From JBLMYQ01 sp050260055 (lineage in GTDB: Bacteria; Bacillota; Clostridia; Acetivibrionales; UBA4821): 64,000 nucleotides of DNA. The stretch spans positions 5,483 to 69,482 of the forward strand of contig JBLNBO010000044.1 of assembly GCA_050260055.1 (NCBI GenBank), given 5' to 3'. Below are positions 49,157-57,873 of the stretch, piece by piece (position 1 is the first letter of the stretch; every line of letters starts with the position of its first letter). Under the pieces are notes generated by a model, which was given only the letters and a program-made list of their open reading frames with translations, did not search any database and was not told the DNA's origin. A program made the translations under genes and the position numbers.

Positions 49157-50111
49157 TATCGGATTTATCATCGATAATATGATTCGGAAATCCAGTATTA
49201 TGAATTTTACTAGGAAAGGAAGTACGTAAAAGGCCAAATTCTCTCATAGCTTGTCTGAAAGCTAAGCCAGTTCCCTTTAGTCCATTACCTTCTCCTATAA
49301 TAATTTTTTTGCAGGGAGAGTCATCAATATTACGGTATTCTTTTTTTGCATTACCAGGTCCTATAACCCGGGTTTGAACATTGAACTCTTTTTGAAATTC
49401 TTCTGACAATAGCAAATCACGGGCGGGAATATCATTTGCACTATCTCCGGAGAAAATAACCATATCATATGTTTTTTCATCACTAGCAGATCTTAAAATA
49501 TGTTTTATAGCATTAGCCTTGTCAACAGCATATGGGCAAGCATCATATGAATCAGGTGTAAGTACCCAATTCGCTCTTGCAAGGTCTTCTTCCTTAACAT
49601 GTCCTTCTCTTTTAGCATTGTCAACCAATAGTTTGATTCTTGATGCCAGCTTTTGCATATCTTCTTCAGATGGAGGAGATTTTTCTGCACCAATATGCTT
49701 TATAGTAAAACCAACAATTTTTCCTGTTTCAAATTGCAATCCTAATTCATTGATTTTCGGTTCGAGAACTTTCTGTAGATTCTGGATAAGCTCAACATCT
49801 GATTCTGAGGCTAAAATCTGTACCTCATCAAGGTCGCCTGTTTCGGGGTTTACTTTGGCTGTCAATCCTCCGGTTTCAGCGGTAATGTACCTAACATTAC
49901 GGCCTAAAAACTGTGCAACGCCTTGTAAGAAAGAAAGAGGCCTGCCTGAGCATAAAGCAATATCTATGTCTGCATCGGGGTAGCTATTTTTAACGTCTTC
50001 AAGAAAGCTCTTTAAATGTTTGGGATTATTCGTCCCATTAAAAGAGATAGTTCCATCATAATCGGTTATTAAAAGAACATTCTTTTTTTTGTCCGCTTCC
50101 TGCTTAGACAT
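49152..50111 (-). CDS. HAD-superfamily hydrolase (subclass IIB-like)
   Basis: 319 residues from ATG 50111 (complement), SD AAAAGGAGTA. Motif I is LLITDYDGTISF (D17 region), motif II is CSGRPLSF (about 53-60) and motif IV is FSGDSANDIPARD (about 222-234). The cap domain between them is of the Cof/sucrose-phosphatase/trehalose-phosphatase type. It should be a phosphatase with an unknown small-molecule substrate. Convergent with valS. Confidence 0.82.
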   Translation of the reverse strand: MSKQEADKKKNVLLITDYDGTISFNGTNNPKHLKSFLEDVKNSYPDADIDIALCSGRPLSFLQGVAQFLGRNVRYITAETGGLTAKVNPETGDLDEVQILASESDVELIQNLQKVLEPKINELGLQFETGKIVGFTIKHIGAEKSPPSEEDMQKLASRIKLLVDNAKREGHVKEEDLARANWVLTPDSYDACPYAVDKANAIKHILRSASDEKTYDMVIFSGDSANDIPARDLLLSEEFQKEFNVQTRVIGPGNAKKEYRNIDDSPCKKIIIGEGNGLKGTGLAFRQAMREFGLLRTSFPSKIHNTGFPNHIIDDKSDR

Positions 50112-50368
50112 TTTTATACTCCTTTTATTTCAAGATTAGAAAAATTATGAAAAAAAAATTCCCCCTAAATTATATTTTACAACAAGATTTGTAAATGAGC
50201 AATCGATAAGAAGAAATCATTTTTAAAATACATAAAATCACAAAAATTATTGCTAACTTAACGCAGGCGTTATGCAATCATAATGTTTATCCTCATAAGG
50301 GCATCATAAGCGGCAACAGATTCATGCATTTGTCATAACAAACCAAGACAAGATTTACAAATTTGGAT
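50112..50368. other. Intergenic region before the orphan palindrome
   Basis: About 257 bp of AT-rich DNA upstream of the HAD gene (minus strand). It contains TAACGC-AG-GCGTTA (50260-50273), a 6-bp dyad that could be an operator. No coding frame convincing. The terminator at 50369 could end a small plus-strand RNA starting here. Confidence 0.35.
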
Positions 50369-50424
50369 AAGGTAAAAAGAAAGAAACTCCTCAAAATTTT
50401 GAGGAGTTTCTTTCTTTTTACCTT
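50369..50424. terminator. 56-bp perfect palindrome (terminator-like) between divergent genes
   Basis: AAGGTAAAAAGAAAGAAACT and onward to the centre at 50396/50397 is exactly mirrored to 50424: 28-bp arms with no mismatch and no loop, with a central CTCCTCAAAATTTTGAGGAG. It lies in a gap between divergent genes, where no annotated transcript would end. Confidence 0.85.
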
Positions 50425-50539
50425 TAAAGTATCAGTATTCCTAAAAATACGCTAAAAGCTCGGGCTTCAAAATTTGATTTTATATGACATTAATTATATA
50501 ATTAAGTATAGATATATTTAATCTGGAGAGTTAAAACTA

Positions 50540-51427
50540 ATGAAGAAAAAGCTTTTAAAGATTCGGAAAAAATTACGTAACCATCCTGTATATAAAAGGG
50601 TAAAGCCTATTGCACTTATTATTGTAGGTGCGCTGCTAGCTGCTGTAGGGCTTGAGCTATTCCTTATTCCTAATAACATTATCGATGGCGGGATAATTGG
50701 CGTCTCAATTATTTTTAGTTACATATTCAAATTGCCGCTGGGTCTTTTTATATTTTTTCTAAATCTTCCATTTCTCTTTATTGGATACAAACAAATTGGA
50801 AAAACCTTTGCAATCACTACGTTGTTGGGTGTATTTGCGCTTTCTTTATTTACATATTCATTAAAATCATATGGCTCAGTTACTCAAGACTTGCTGTTAT
50901 CAACTGTGTTTGGAGGCGTTCTGCTTGGAGTTGGCGTTGGAACAATAATTCGTAATGGCGGAAGTTTGGATGGAACCGAAATAATTTCAATAATTATTAA
51001 TAGAAATATTTCATTTTCTGTGGGCGAAATTGTAATGTTTTTTAATATATTTATTTTGTTGAGTGCTGGATTTGTGTTCGGATGGGAAAAAGCAATGTAT
51101 TCATTAATAACCTATTTCATTGCATATAAATCTATTGATGCGACTATTGAAGGCGTAGAGCAGATGAAAGCTGTTACAATAATATCAACCAAACCTAAAG
51201 ATATTCAAGAAGCGATATATTCCCGGTTAGGAAGAAACATTACCTTCTTGTATGGAAAGAGTGGATATACTGGTATATATAAAGAAATAATTTATTGCGT
51301 AGTTTCAAGGTTAGAGCTTGCAAAATTGAAAAAAATTGTTTTAGATTTTGACCCGGATGCATTTATTGCTATTGAGCATGTATCTGATGTTGTTGGTAGA
51401 AGATTTAGAAAGAAGAGCATACATTAG
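50540..51427 (+). CDS. YitT family membrane protein (DUF161/DUF2179)
   Basis: 295 residues from ATG 50540 (GGAGAG). Five or six helices in the first 210 residues with the repeated motif LFLIPNNIIDGGIIGVS and GTIIRNGGSLDGTEIIS, then a cytoplasmic DUF2179 domain (about 215-285, AVTIISTKPKDIQEAIYSRLGRNITFLYG). Family function is unresolved (some members affect divalent-ion or sporulation traits). Preceded by a basic N-terminus. Confidence 0.9.
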   Translation: MKKKLLKIRKKLRNHPVYKRVKPIALIIVGALLAAVGLELFLIPNNIIDGGIIGVSIIFSYIFKLPLGLFIFFLNLPFLFIGYKQIGKTFAITTLLGVFALSLFTYSLKSYGSVTQDLLLSTVFGGVLLGVGVGTIIRNGGSLDGTEIISIIINRNISFSVGEIVMFFNIFILLSAGFVFGWEKAMYSLITYFIAYKSIDATIEGVEQMKAVTIISTKPKDIQEAIYSRLGRNITFLYGKSGYTGIYKEIIYCVVSRLELAKLKKIVLDFDPDAFIAIEHVSDVVGRRFRKKSIH

Positions 51428-51510
51428 TCATATAATCTGAATGATTATGATAGAAAATAATTCATAATATTAATTGAATTAAAAAATAATATTAAAATGG
51501 AAGTGTTGTT

Positions 51511-52200
51511 ATGGCGTTAACATTTTTTATAATACTTATATATATAATTATGATTTTTATTGAAATATCAATTATTTCTTTGAAGGTTACCGGGATGTCG
51601 CGAGAAAAGGCCAGATTTCAGGTGATTTCACTTTTAACATCTACTGGTTTTACAACACGTGAATCTGAATTGATAACTCAGCATCCAATAAGAAGAAAGA
51701 TTGCAGAAAGGATAATGATATTTAAATATATTGGAGGAATTATTGGTACTGCTACCTTATTCAATGTATATGTTGACGTTGTTGCTCAAAGAATAACCTG
51801 GAATGATTTTTTTATCTGGTTATTTATGCTTTCTGCAATATTTGCAATATTAAAAAACAAGTGGATTCTCAGAAATATTGATGTTTTTGTTGAAAGACAA
51901 TTAATTAGGCAGTCTAAGGAAAACAAGAAACGATATGATTCACCGTCGCTTTTGGAGTCTGAAGATTTTGGAATAGTGGATATAGTGCTTGAACAAGGAA
52001 GTTATCTTGTTGGTCTTAGAATAAAGGATGCTGGGTTAAAAACAAAATATATTCAGGTGCTTCAAATTGGTAAGGGTGATAAACGTTATCCTTTCCCAAA
52101 GCCTGAATATGTATTTGAAGAAGGAGACAGACTAACTATGTATGGTAAGCTTGATGCAATTAAAAGTCTGGTAATAAACGATATCGAAGATGCATCATAA
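51511..52200 (+). CDS. Membrane protein with C-terminal TrkA-C (RCK_C) domain
   Basis: 229 residues. Helix 1 (about 3-24), two more helices near 73-95 and 104-118, and a TrkA-C domain at about 150-222 (FGIVDIVLEQGSYLVGLRIKDAGL, VFEEGDRLTMYGKL). RCK_C domains bind small ligands and gate or regulate potassium channels and other transporters. The transport component is not identified; this protein is short and may itself be regulatory. Confidence 0.75.
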   Translation: MALTFFIILIYIIMIFIEISIISLKVTGMSREKARFQVISLLTSTGFTTRESELITQHPIRRKIAERIMIFKYIGGIIGTATLFNVYVDVVAQRITWNDFFIWLFMLSAIFAILKNKWILRNIDVFVERQLIRQSKENKKRYDSPSLLESEDFGIVDIVLEQGSYLVGLRIKDAGLKTKYIQVLQIGKGDKRYPFPKPEYVFEEGDRLTMYGKLDAIKSLVINDIEDAS

Positions 52201-52282
52201 AAATTATGGTAAAAAGTGTTTTTTTGTGGTAAAATAGTAATTGAGCACATTATTAAAGGAATATTGGAAGGAGATGTGAACT

Positions 52283-52705
52283 ATGGCTGATCAAGTTAAA
52301 GAAAATGCTGGTTCAATAAAGATAGCTAATGAGGTTGTCGCAATAATCGCAGGTCTTGCAGCAGCAGAAGTAACCGGTGTTGCTGGAATGTCTGGTGGTA
52401 TTGCAGGAGATATTGTAGAAATCCTTAAGGGAAAGAATCTTTCCAAAGGTGTAAAGGTTGAAGTTGGAGAAAAAGAAACTGCTGTAGACCTTTTTATTAT
52501 AGTTGAATACGGAGTTAGAATTCCTGATATTGCATGGGAAATTCAAAATAAAGTTAAAAAAGCAGTTGAAAGTATGACTGGCCTTGTGGTTGTAGAGGTA
52601 AATATACATGTACAGGCTGTTAATTTTGAAAAAGAGATCAAAAAAGAACCAAAACAGCCAAAAGAGCCTAAGGAAAAAGTTGAAGAAAAACCTAAACTTA
52701 AATAA
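52283..52705 (+). CDS. Asp23/Gls24 family envelope stress protein
   Basis: 140 residues; ATG 52283 after GAAGGAGA. The conserved Asp23 core is about 10-112 (SIKIANEVVAIIAGLAAAEVTGVAGMSGG, KGVKVEVGEKETAVDLFIIVEYGVRIPDIAWEIQNKVKKAVESMTGL) followed by a Lys/Pro/Glu-rich tail. The family forms membrane-associated assemblies with AmaP, encoded next; implicated in cell-envelope stress and alkaline shock. This places it in the asp23-amaP-DUF2273 module. Confidence 0.92.
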   Translation: MADQVKENAGSIKIANEVVAIIAGLAAAEVTGVAGMSGGIAGDIVEILKGKNLSKGVKVEVGEKETAVDLFIIVEYGVRIPDIAWEIQNKVKKAVESMTGLVVVEVNIHVQAVNFEKEIKKEPKQPKEPKEKVEEKPKLK

Positions 52706-52720
52706 TATAATTTCAATAAA

Positions 52721-52754
52721 AAATAAACCCTTTAAAACAAGGGTTTATTTTTTT
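52721..52754 (+). terminator. Hairpin between asp23-like gene and amaP
   Basis: AATAAACCCT and AGGGTTTATT with T-run; may attenuate expression of the downstream membrane genes relative to the Asp23 gene. Confidence 0.75.
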
Positions 52755-52807
52755 ACCGAAATAAAATATAATATTTTTGAAATAGATAAATAGAGGGGGT
52801 ATACCTT

Positions 52808-53392
52808 TTGAAAATTATCGGAAAAATTTTTCTTTCATTGTACGGATTTGTGATGACTATTTTTTCAATAACCTTGATTACAATTTTAGGCATGATTTGG
52901 AATAATAGCTTATCGTATGAATTTGTTGGTTATCAGTTTAAATATTTTCTTTCATATCCTATGGCATTCCCGATTGCAATAACTGCATTCTCAGTTATAT
53001 TCCTAATAAGTTTCATCTTGATTTTTGTAGGCATATCAAAGAAGGAACGCAGGGAGCCAGTGCTAATTAGTACAGATTCAGGACAGATTTCAATTTCGCT
53101 TGAATCCTTTGAAAGTATAGCTTCTTCAGCAGTAAAAAAGATTGTAGAAGCTAAAGAATATTTTATTAAGGTTAAAAATATTAATTCAAATGTAAGTGTT
53201 TTTGTTAAAACATTTGCAGTTCCAGAATCAAATATTCCTGAATTGGGTAAAAGTATACAAGCAAAAATAATTGAATCTATTGAAACAACTACAGGTGTGA
53301 AAGTTTTGGATGTACGTGTTAAAGTTGAGAATATATATAATAATAATAGCAGTATAAAAAGCAGCGGTAATACAAAGAGGGAATTAGAATAG
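52808..53392 (+). CDS. amaP: Alkaline-shock-response membrane anchor protein AmaP
   Basis: 194 residues from TTG 52808 (AGAGGGGGT upstream). Two membrane helices (about 6-28 and 56-78) and a C-terminal Asp23-like half (SGQISISLESFESIASSAVKKIV ... VKVLDVRVKVENI). AmaP tethers Asp23 to the membrane. The order with the Asp23 gene and DUF2273 gene is the expected one. Confidence 0.88.
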   Translation: MKIIGKIFLSLYGFVMTIFSITLITILGMIWNNSLSYEFVGYQFKYFLSYPMAFPIAITAFSVIFLISFILIFVGISKKERREPVLISTDSGQISISLESFESIASSAVKKIVEAKEYFIKVKNINSNVSVFVKTFAVPESNIPELGKSIQAKIIESIETTTGVKVLDVRVKVENIYNNNSSIKSSGNTKRELE

Positions 53393-53411
53393 CATACCGG
53401 AGGTGAGCCGA

Positions 53412-53642
53412 TTGAGTAAGGAGAAGTTATTGGAATACTACGAAAATCATAAAGGTGAGGTTATCGGAACCAGTATAGGTGTGTTGTTTGCAGTTCTTGT
53501 ATTGGTTTTTGGCTTTTTCAGTATGCTCTTTGTTGTAATTTGTGCAGGTATAGGTTGGTATTTAGGTAAGAAAGCTTTTGAAAATAAAAACTTTTTTAGA
53601 GAAATTATTGCAAAGGTTATTATTTTTCTAAAAGAAAGATAG
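53412..53642 (+). CDS. DUF2273 small membrane protein
   Basis: 76 residues from TTG 53412, with CGGAGG 8 nt upstream; the in-frame GTG 53403 is too near it. SKEKLLEYYENHKGEVIGTSIG precedes two hydrophobic segments (about 22-47) and a basic tail. DUF2273 accompanies amaP and asp23 genes across Firmicutes, presumably part of the same envelope complex. Confidence 0.85.
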   Translation: MSKEKLLEYYENHKGEVIGTSIGVLFAVLVLVFGFFSMLFVVICAGIGWYLGKKAFENKNFFREIIAKVIIFLKER

Positions 53643-53670
53643 AAATTGAAATATTTTTGGAGGATTGGAA

Positions 53671-54090
53671 ATGGGTCGTAGAACTGCTAGGGAGCTTGCA
53701 TTCAAGTTATTGTTTCAGATGGAGATTCAAAAAAGCGAGCAGGATGAACAAATTGAAATCTTTTTTGAAGAGAATGAAGCAGAAGGCAAGCAAAAGGAAT
53801 ATATTATTGATATTGTTACCGGGACAAGAGGAAAGATTGCTGAAATTGACAAGATTGTTGCAAAATATCTTAAGGGTTGGAAGCTCGGAAGATTGTCCAA
53901 GACTGATTTGTCTATATTAAGGCTTGCTGTTTATGAAATACTTTACAGGGAAGACATCCCTAAAAATGTATCAATAAATGAAGCGGTTGAGCTTGCAAAG
54001 ACATATGGTTCTGAAGAATCAGCAGCTTTTATAAACGGAGTTTTAGGACAAGTTGTAAAAGAAAGTCTAAAAAATTCCGGGGACAAATAG
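53671..54090 (+). CDS. nusB: Transcription antitermination factor NusB
   Basis: 139 residues from ATG 53671 (GGAGGA 7 nt upstream). RRTARELAFKLLFQME is the N-terminal signature; helices with LSKTDLSILRLAVYEILYREDIPKNVSINEAVELAKTYGSEESAAFINGVL close the all-alpha fold. Binds boxA with NusE for rRNA antitermination. A small hairpin (GCAGGTTTTAAACCTGC, 54094-54110) follows. Confidence 0.96.
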   Translation: MGRRTARELAFKLLFQMEIQKSEQDEQIEIFFEENEAEGKQKEYIIDIVTGTRGKIAEIDKIVAKYLKGWKLGRLSKTDLSILRLAVYEILYREDIPKNVSINEAVELAKTYGSEESAAFINGVLGQVVKESLKNSGDK

Positions 54091-54134
54091 GGGGCAGGTT
54101 TTAAACCTGCTCTGATGTATTTTGTGAGGGTTAT

Positions 54135-55340
54135 ATGAAAATACTTGAAGTATCTCAGGTAAATAGATATATTAAAGAACTTTTTAATAGGGATATGCTG
54201 TTAAATAGTATATGGATAAAAGGTGAAATATCAAACTTCAAGCATCACAGTTCCGGACATATGTATTTTACTCTTAAAGATAATTCAAGCACTTTAAAAT
54301 GTGTTATGTTTCAAACCCATGCCTCAAGGCTTAGATTTATTCCTACAGATGGCATGAAGATAATTACATATGGGAAGGTAAATGTATTTGAAAGGGATGG
54401 GCAGTATCAGTTGTACTGCGAAGAAATGCAGCCGGACGGGCTGGGAGCATTATTTGCAGCATTCGAGCAGCTCAAAGCAAAGCTTGAGAAGGAAGGCCTT
54501 TTTTCTCTTGATAATAAAAAAAGCTTACCCTTCTTGCCTGAACGTGTTGGGGTTGTTTCTTCAAAAACTGGTGCGGTAATAAAAGATATAATAAATATTA
54601 CTTCACGAAGGTTTTCAGGTGTTCAGCTTGTGCTTTTTCCTGTTGCTGTTCAAGGTCCAACTGCAGCCGGGGAAATTGCAAATGCTATTGAGTATTTTAA
54701 TAATTCAAAGAATGTTGATGTTATAATTGTAGCTAGAGGAGGAGGTTCGCTGGAAGACTTGTGGGCTTTTAATGAAGAAATAGTTGCCCGGGCGATTTTT
54801 AATTCAGAAATTCCTGTTATTTCTGCAGTCGGACATGAAACCGATTATACAATTGCTGATATGACAGCCGATTATAGAGCTCCTACTCCTTCAGCAGCAG
54901 CCGAGATTGTAGTTCCGGACAAAAAAGAACTGGATTTTAGAATATATTCAATTAGAAAAAGGATAACCAATGCTTTAATAAATAATGCGGATAATGCCAG
55001 AAACAAGCTGGACAGAATACAGAATAGGATTCCTTTCAAACAGCCTCTCAATAAGATTTATCAGTTTAAGATGATTCTAGATATTAATACTAGGTCGCTA
55101 ACCAAAAATATATCAGCGGAAATGCAAATTGAGAAAAACAGATTTACTAATCAAGTTTCAAGGCTAGGTTCGCTAAATCCGCTTTCTATCCTTACACGAG
55201 GCTATTGCGTTGCTGGAATTCCGGGAACTGATAAAATAATAAAATCGGTTGAATCTATTTGCAAAAATCAAGAAATCAATATACAATTTATTGATGGAAA
55301 GGCATTATGCAATGTATTGGATACAGAGAAGGAAAGCTAG
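54135..55340 (+). CDS. xseA: Exodeoxyribonuclease VII large subunit
   Basis: 401 residues. OB-fold N-terminal domain (LEVSQVNRYIKELF, SNFKHHSSGHMYFTLKD) and a catalytic domain with PERVGVVSSKTGAVIKDI, ARGGGSLEDLWAFNEE and SAVGHETDYTIADMTADYRAPTPSAAAE. Partner of XseB for processive single-strand DNA degradation. Confidence 0.96.
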   Translation: MKILEVSQVNRYIKELFNRDMLLNSIWIKGEISNFKHHSSGHMYFTLKDNSSTLKCVMFQTHASRLRFIPTDGMKIITYGKVNVFERDGQYQLYCEEMQPDGLGALFAAFEQLKAKLEKEGLFSLDNKKSLPFLPERVGVVSSKTGAVIKDIINITSRRFSGVQLVLFPVAVQGPTAAGEIANAIEYFNNSKNVDVIIVARGGGSLEDLWAFNEEIVARAIFNSEIPVISAVGHETDYTIADMTADYRAPTPSAAAEIVVPDKKELDFRIYSIRKRITNALINNADNARNKLDRIQNRIPFKQPLNKIYQFKMILDINTRSLTKNISAEMQIEKNRFTNQVSRLGSLNPLSILTRGYCVAGIPGTDKIIKSVESICKNQEINIQFIDGKALCNVLDTEKES

Positions 55341-55427
55341 ATAGTTGACAGTTTGCAGTGTAAAGTTGATAGTTAATGGGTTTTTGCATTAAAACCTAAA
55401 CTATTTAAGTTTTGTACGGGGGTTAAA

Positions 55428-55670
55428 ATGAAGAATATTAGCTTTGAAGAGGCAATGAAAAAACTTGAAAAAATTGCAGACGAACTTGAGTTAGGGAATC
55501 TGACACTTGATGAGTCTTTCGAAAAATTTAAAGAAGGTATGGATATTTCAGCATATTGTAGTAAGAAGCTTAATGAAATAGAAAAGAAGATAACAGTATT
55601 GGTACAGCAAAATGGAGATAAACTTGTGGAAACACCCTTTGATATTTCGAAAGGAGAGAATAATGAATAG
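55428..55670 (+). CDS. xseB: Exodeoxyribonuclease VII small subunit
   Basis: 80 residues with the conserved helical pair SFEEAMKKLEKIADELELGNLTLDESFEKFKEGM. The C-terminal extension overlaps the start of the polyprenyl synthase by 8 nt. Confidence 0.95.
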   Translation: MKNISFEEAMKKLEKIADELELGNLTLDESFEKFKEGMDISAYCSKKLNEIEKKITVLVQQNGDKLVETPFDISKGENNE

Positions 55671-56553
55671 TTTGTCAGTTCAGATAAATGATTATTCCAT
55701 GATGATAAATTCCAAGCTTAATAAGCTGGTTCCTGAAAACCAGGTTCCTCAGGCGAAGATTTATGAAGCAATGAGATACAGCCTGCTGATTGGAGGAAAA
55801 AGAATCAGGCCTATTCTCGCATTGTCAGTGTGTGAGATGCTTGGCGGAAAGATTGATGAAGTAATGCCATTCGCATGTGCTATTGAGATGATACATGCTT
55901 ACTCGCTTATTCATGATGATTTGCCCTCGATGGACAATGATGACTATAGGCGGGGAGCGCTTACCAATCATAAGGTTTACGGGGAAGGAATAGCTGTGCT
56001 TGCCGGAGATGCTCTGCTAAATAAGGCTTATGAAGTAATGGCTTCAGCATTAAGCGATAATATTAATATTGAAAAGAAGATTAAGGCAATTCAGATTATT
56101 GCGAATGCGGCAGGAACCGAAGGTATGATTGGGGGACAAGTAATTGATATAGAGAGTGAGGGTAAAAATATTGATTATGAAACCCTTAGAAATATGCATA
56201 TTCTAAAAACAGGAGCACTTATTTCTTCCTCGGCTGTAGTTGGAGCTTTAATTGCTGGGGCAAGTGAGGAAGATATTAAAAAGGTTTACGCATATGCTTC
56301 GAATCTTGGATTAGCATTTCAAATAAGAGATGATATTCTTTCTGAGATTGGAGATAGAGCTAAATTAGGTAAGAACCCAGGGAATGATAGAGATAGAAAA
56401 AAGGCGACATATATTACAATTTTAGGACTTGAAGAGTCTAAAGCATTTCTTAACAAGGTTACAGAAGCTGCAGTAGAAGCACTAAAGGATTTTGGCGATA
56501 AAGCAGGCTTCCTTGTTGAACTTGCGAATTATTTGTTGTATAGAGAAAATTAG
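55663..56553 (+). CDS. ispA: Polyprenyl (farnesyl) diphosphate synthase
   Basis: 296 residues from ATG 55663 (AAGGAGA upstream). Prenyl-transferase aspartate-rich regions: DDLPSMDNDD (about 87-96, FARM) and FQIRDDILSEIGD (about 225-237, SARM); GGKRIRP at about 45. Elongates DMAPP/IPP to FPP or GGPP. With dxs in the same run it serves isoprenoid synthesis; chain length not determined from sequence alone. Confidence 0.92.
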   Translation: MNSLSVQINDYSMMINSKLNKLVPENQVPQAKIYEAMRYSLLIGGKRIRPILALSVCEMLGGKIDEVMPFACAIEMIHAYSLIHDDLPSMDNDDYRRGALTNHKVYGEGIAVLAGDALLNKAYEVMASALSDNINIEKKIKAIQIIANAAGTEGMIGGQVIDIESEGKNIDYETLRNMHILKTGALISSSAVVGALIAGASEEDIKKVYAYASNLGLAFQIRDDILSEIGDRAKLGKNPGNDRDRKKATYITILGLEESKAFLNKVTEAAVEALKDFGDKAGFLVELANYLLYREN

Positions 56554-56563
56554 GAGGGATCAG

Positions 56564-57013
56564 GTGAAACTGCATTTTGATATATTTTTTAATCCTGTTG
56601 TATTAATACCAATATTTTCATGGTTTATTGCGCAAATCACCAAGGTTGCACTGGATTTAAAAAAATTCGGGAAAATTAATGTGCGAAGATTTGTTGGATC
56701 CGGTGGTATGCCCAGTTCGCACACTGCTTTTGTTACTTCCCTTGCAACTGTTGTTGGGATTAGATGTGGATGGGATTCACCAGAATTGGGTATTGCTTTT
56801 GCCATAGCGGCAATTGTCATGTATGATGCAACAGGTGTCAGAAGGGCGGCAGGAAAGCAAGCACAGGTGTTAAACACAATAATTGAAGAATCTCAAAGGA
56901 ATGGAAGACTTACTAATCTGGATGTTAAGCTTAAGGAACTTATTGGACATACTCCGATGGAAGTATTAGTTGGTGCTGTAATTGGAATTGCAATAGCATT
57001 ACTTTGCATGTAA
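56564..57013 (+). CDS. DUF212 family protein (divergent PAP2-like membrane phosphatase)
   Basis: 149 residues from GTG 56564 (AGGAGGG upstream). Helical membrane protein with the conserved RRFVGSGGMPSSHTAFVTSLAT (about 44-65), DSPELGIAFAIAAIVMYDATGVRR (about 73-96) and GHTPMEVLVGAVIGI. The SGGMPSSHTA stretch resembles the PAP2 catalytic region. Substrate unknown (undecaprenyl or isoprenoid phosphate is one guess given the neighbours). Confidence 0.85.
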   Translation: MKLHFDIFFNPVVLIPIFSWFIAQITKVALDLKKFGKINVRRFVGSGGMPSSHTAFVTSLATVVGIRCGWDSPELGIAFAIAAIVMYDATGVRRAAGKQAQVLNTIIEESQRNGRLTNLDVKLKELIGHTPMEVLVGAVIGIAIALLCM

Positions 57014-57031
57014 TTAAATTTTGTAATTAAT

Positions 57032-57083
57032 AGGAAGAAACTGACCGATGAACGCATAATTAACAGGTCGAGGGTTTCTTCCT
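57032..57083 (+). terminator. Terminator after the DUF212 gene
   Basis: AGGAAGAAAC (57032-57041) and GTTTCTTCCT (57074-57083) with internal pairing TGACC / GGTCG, followed by T-rich sequence. Confidence 0.7.
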
Positions 57084-57186
57084 TTGTATTGTCTAGAAAT
57101 AAGAAGTTTGTATCAGCCAATTACTCTCATTCATATATTATTAACCGTAATTGTTTTAAACTGATTATATTGAGCGATAACCGATT

Positions 57187-57214
57187 TTGTATTTAGGTTA
57201 AAATATTGTATAAT
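57187..57214 (+). promoter_or_regulatory. Promoter of the OLE RNA
   Basis: Perfect TATAAT (57209-57214) with a weak -35 (TTGTAT 57187-57192). The predicted start near 57221 coincides with the 5' end of the OLE P1 stem. Confidence 0.6.
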
Positions 57215-57222
57215 ACTTTAAT

Positions 57223-57840
57223 TAGATGGTGGTGCAGTATTCTAGTCAGTACTGCCAGATTCAAAGACGGGCCTAAAAATCCGTTAAGGGCACATCGATG
57301 AAGTTCCTTGTGCTTGCTTGCAACGCCCAGTTGTGGGCTGGTGCTGGGAGTTAAGGATTAGGGGCGATCTACAATGGCATGTGGGCGTTGACCCCTCTTC
57401 CGTGGAGACCTAAACGTGTGGTTTATAGTTATGTAGTTAGAATTGTTCTTGCTGCAAGATTCATGATTACGCTTTGGGATTAAACCTGTATGCGGTCACG
57501 AAAGCTGTGTACAGTGTAGCCTGCCTTGAGTGGATTTGGTGGATAATGGGTCTGACGGAAAATTGTTGGCCGATGGTTTTCTGCTAATTGCTGTTTGAAA
57601 CCTCTTCTGCAAAAGAGGCTAGAATTTGGTTAGGACTGTTGAGGAAATCTCCTAGACTGTTTTTAACAAGATATTTCGGGGATTACAGTGTGGACTAAGT
57701 GGTAATCCAGTCCCTTCGTTGGTGACTCGAAGGTTTCGGATTTAAAGGGAAACCGCTGAAATGGCAACGTTTCAGTATCTGAAGGGGAAAACCTACTGGA
57801 CCTAAGCCGCAAAATTTACTCGGAATATTACCATCATCTA
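57223..57840 (+). ncRNA. OLE RNA (ornate large extremophilic RNA)
   Basis: A 618-nt G/C-richer, non-coding, highly structured stretch between the DUF212 gene and oapA. The ends pair (TAGATGGTGGT at 57223 with ACCATCATCTA at 57830-57840), and many local stems are visible (CAGTATTC-TAGT-CAGTACTG, GAAACCTCTTCTGCAAAAGAGGC). Position is diagnostic: in known OLE-bearing Firmicutes the RNA precedes oapA and lies near ispA, dxs, nusB and xse genes, as here. OLE RNA forms a membrane-associated RNP with OapA and is linked to stress tolerance. Identification is by size, structure and context; alignment would confirm. Confidence 0.85.
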
Positions 57841-57873
57841 TACAATTGACAATTAGGTTAAGGTGAATTTTAA

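Noticed and set aside
57223..57840. Protein-coding gene in the 860-bp gap before oapA
   Set aside because: No long open frame with SD; stops are frequent in all frames, and the structure and context fit OLE RNA.
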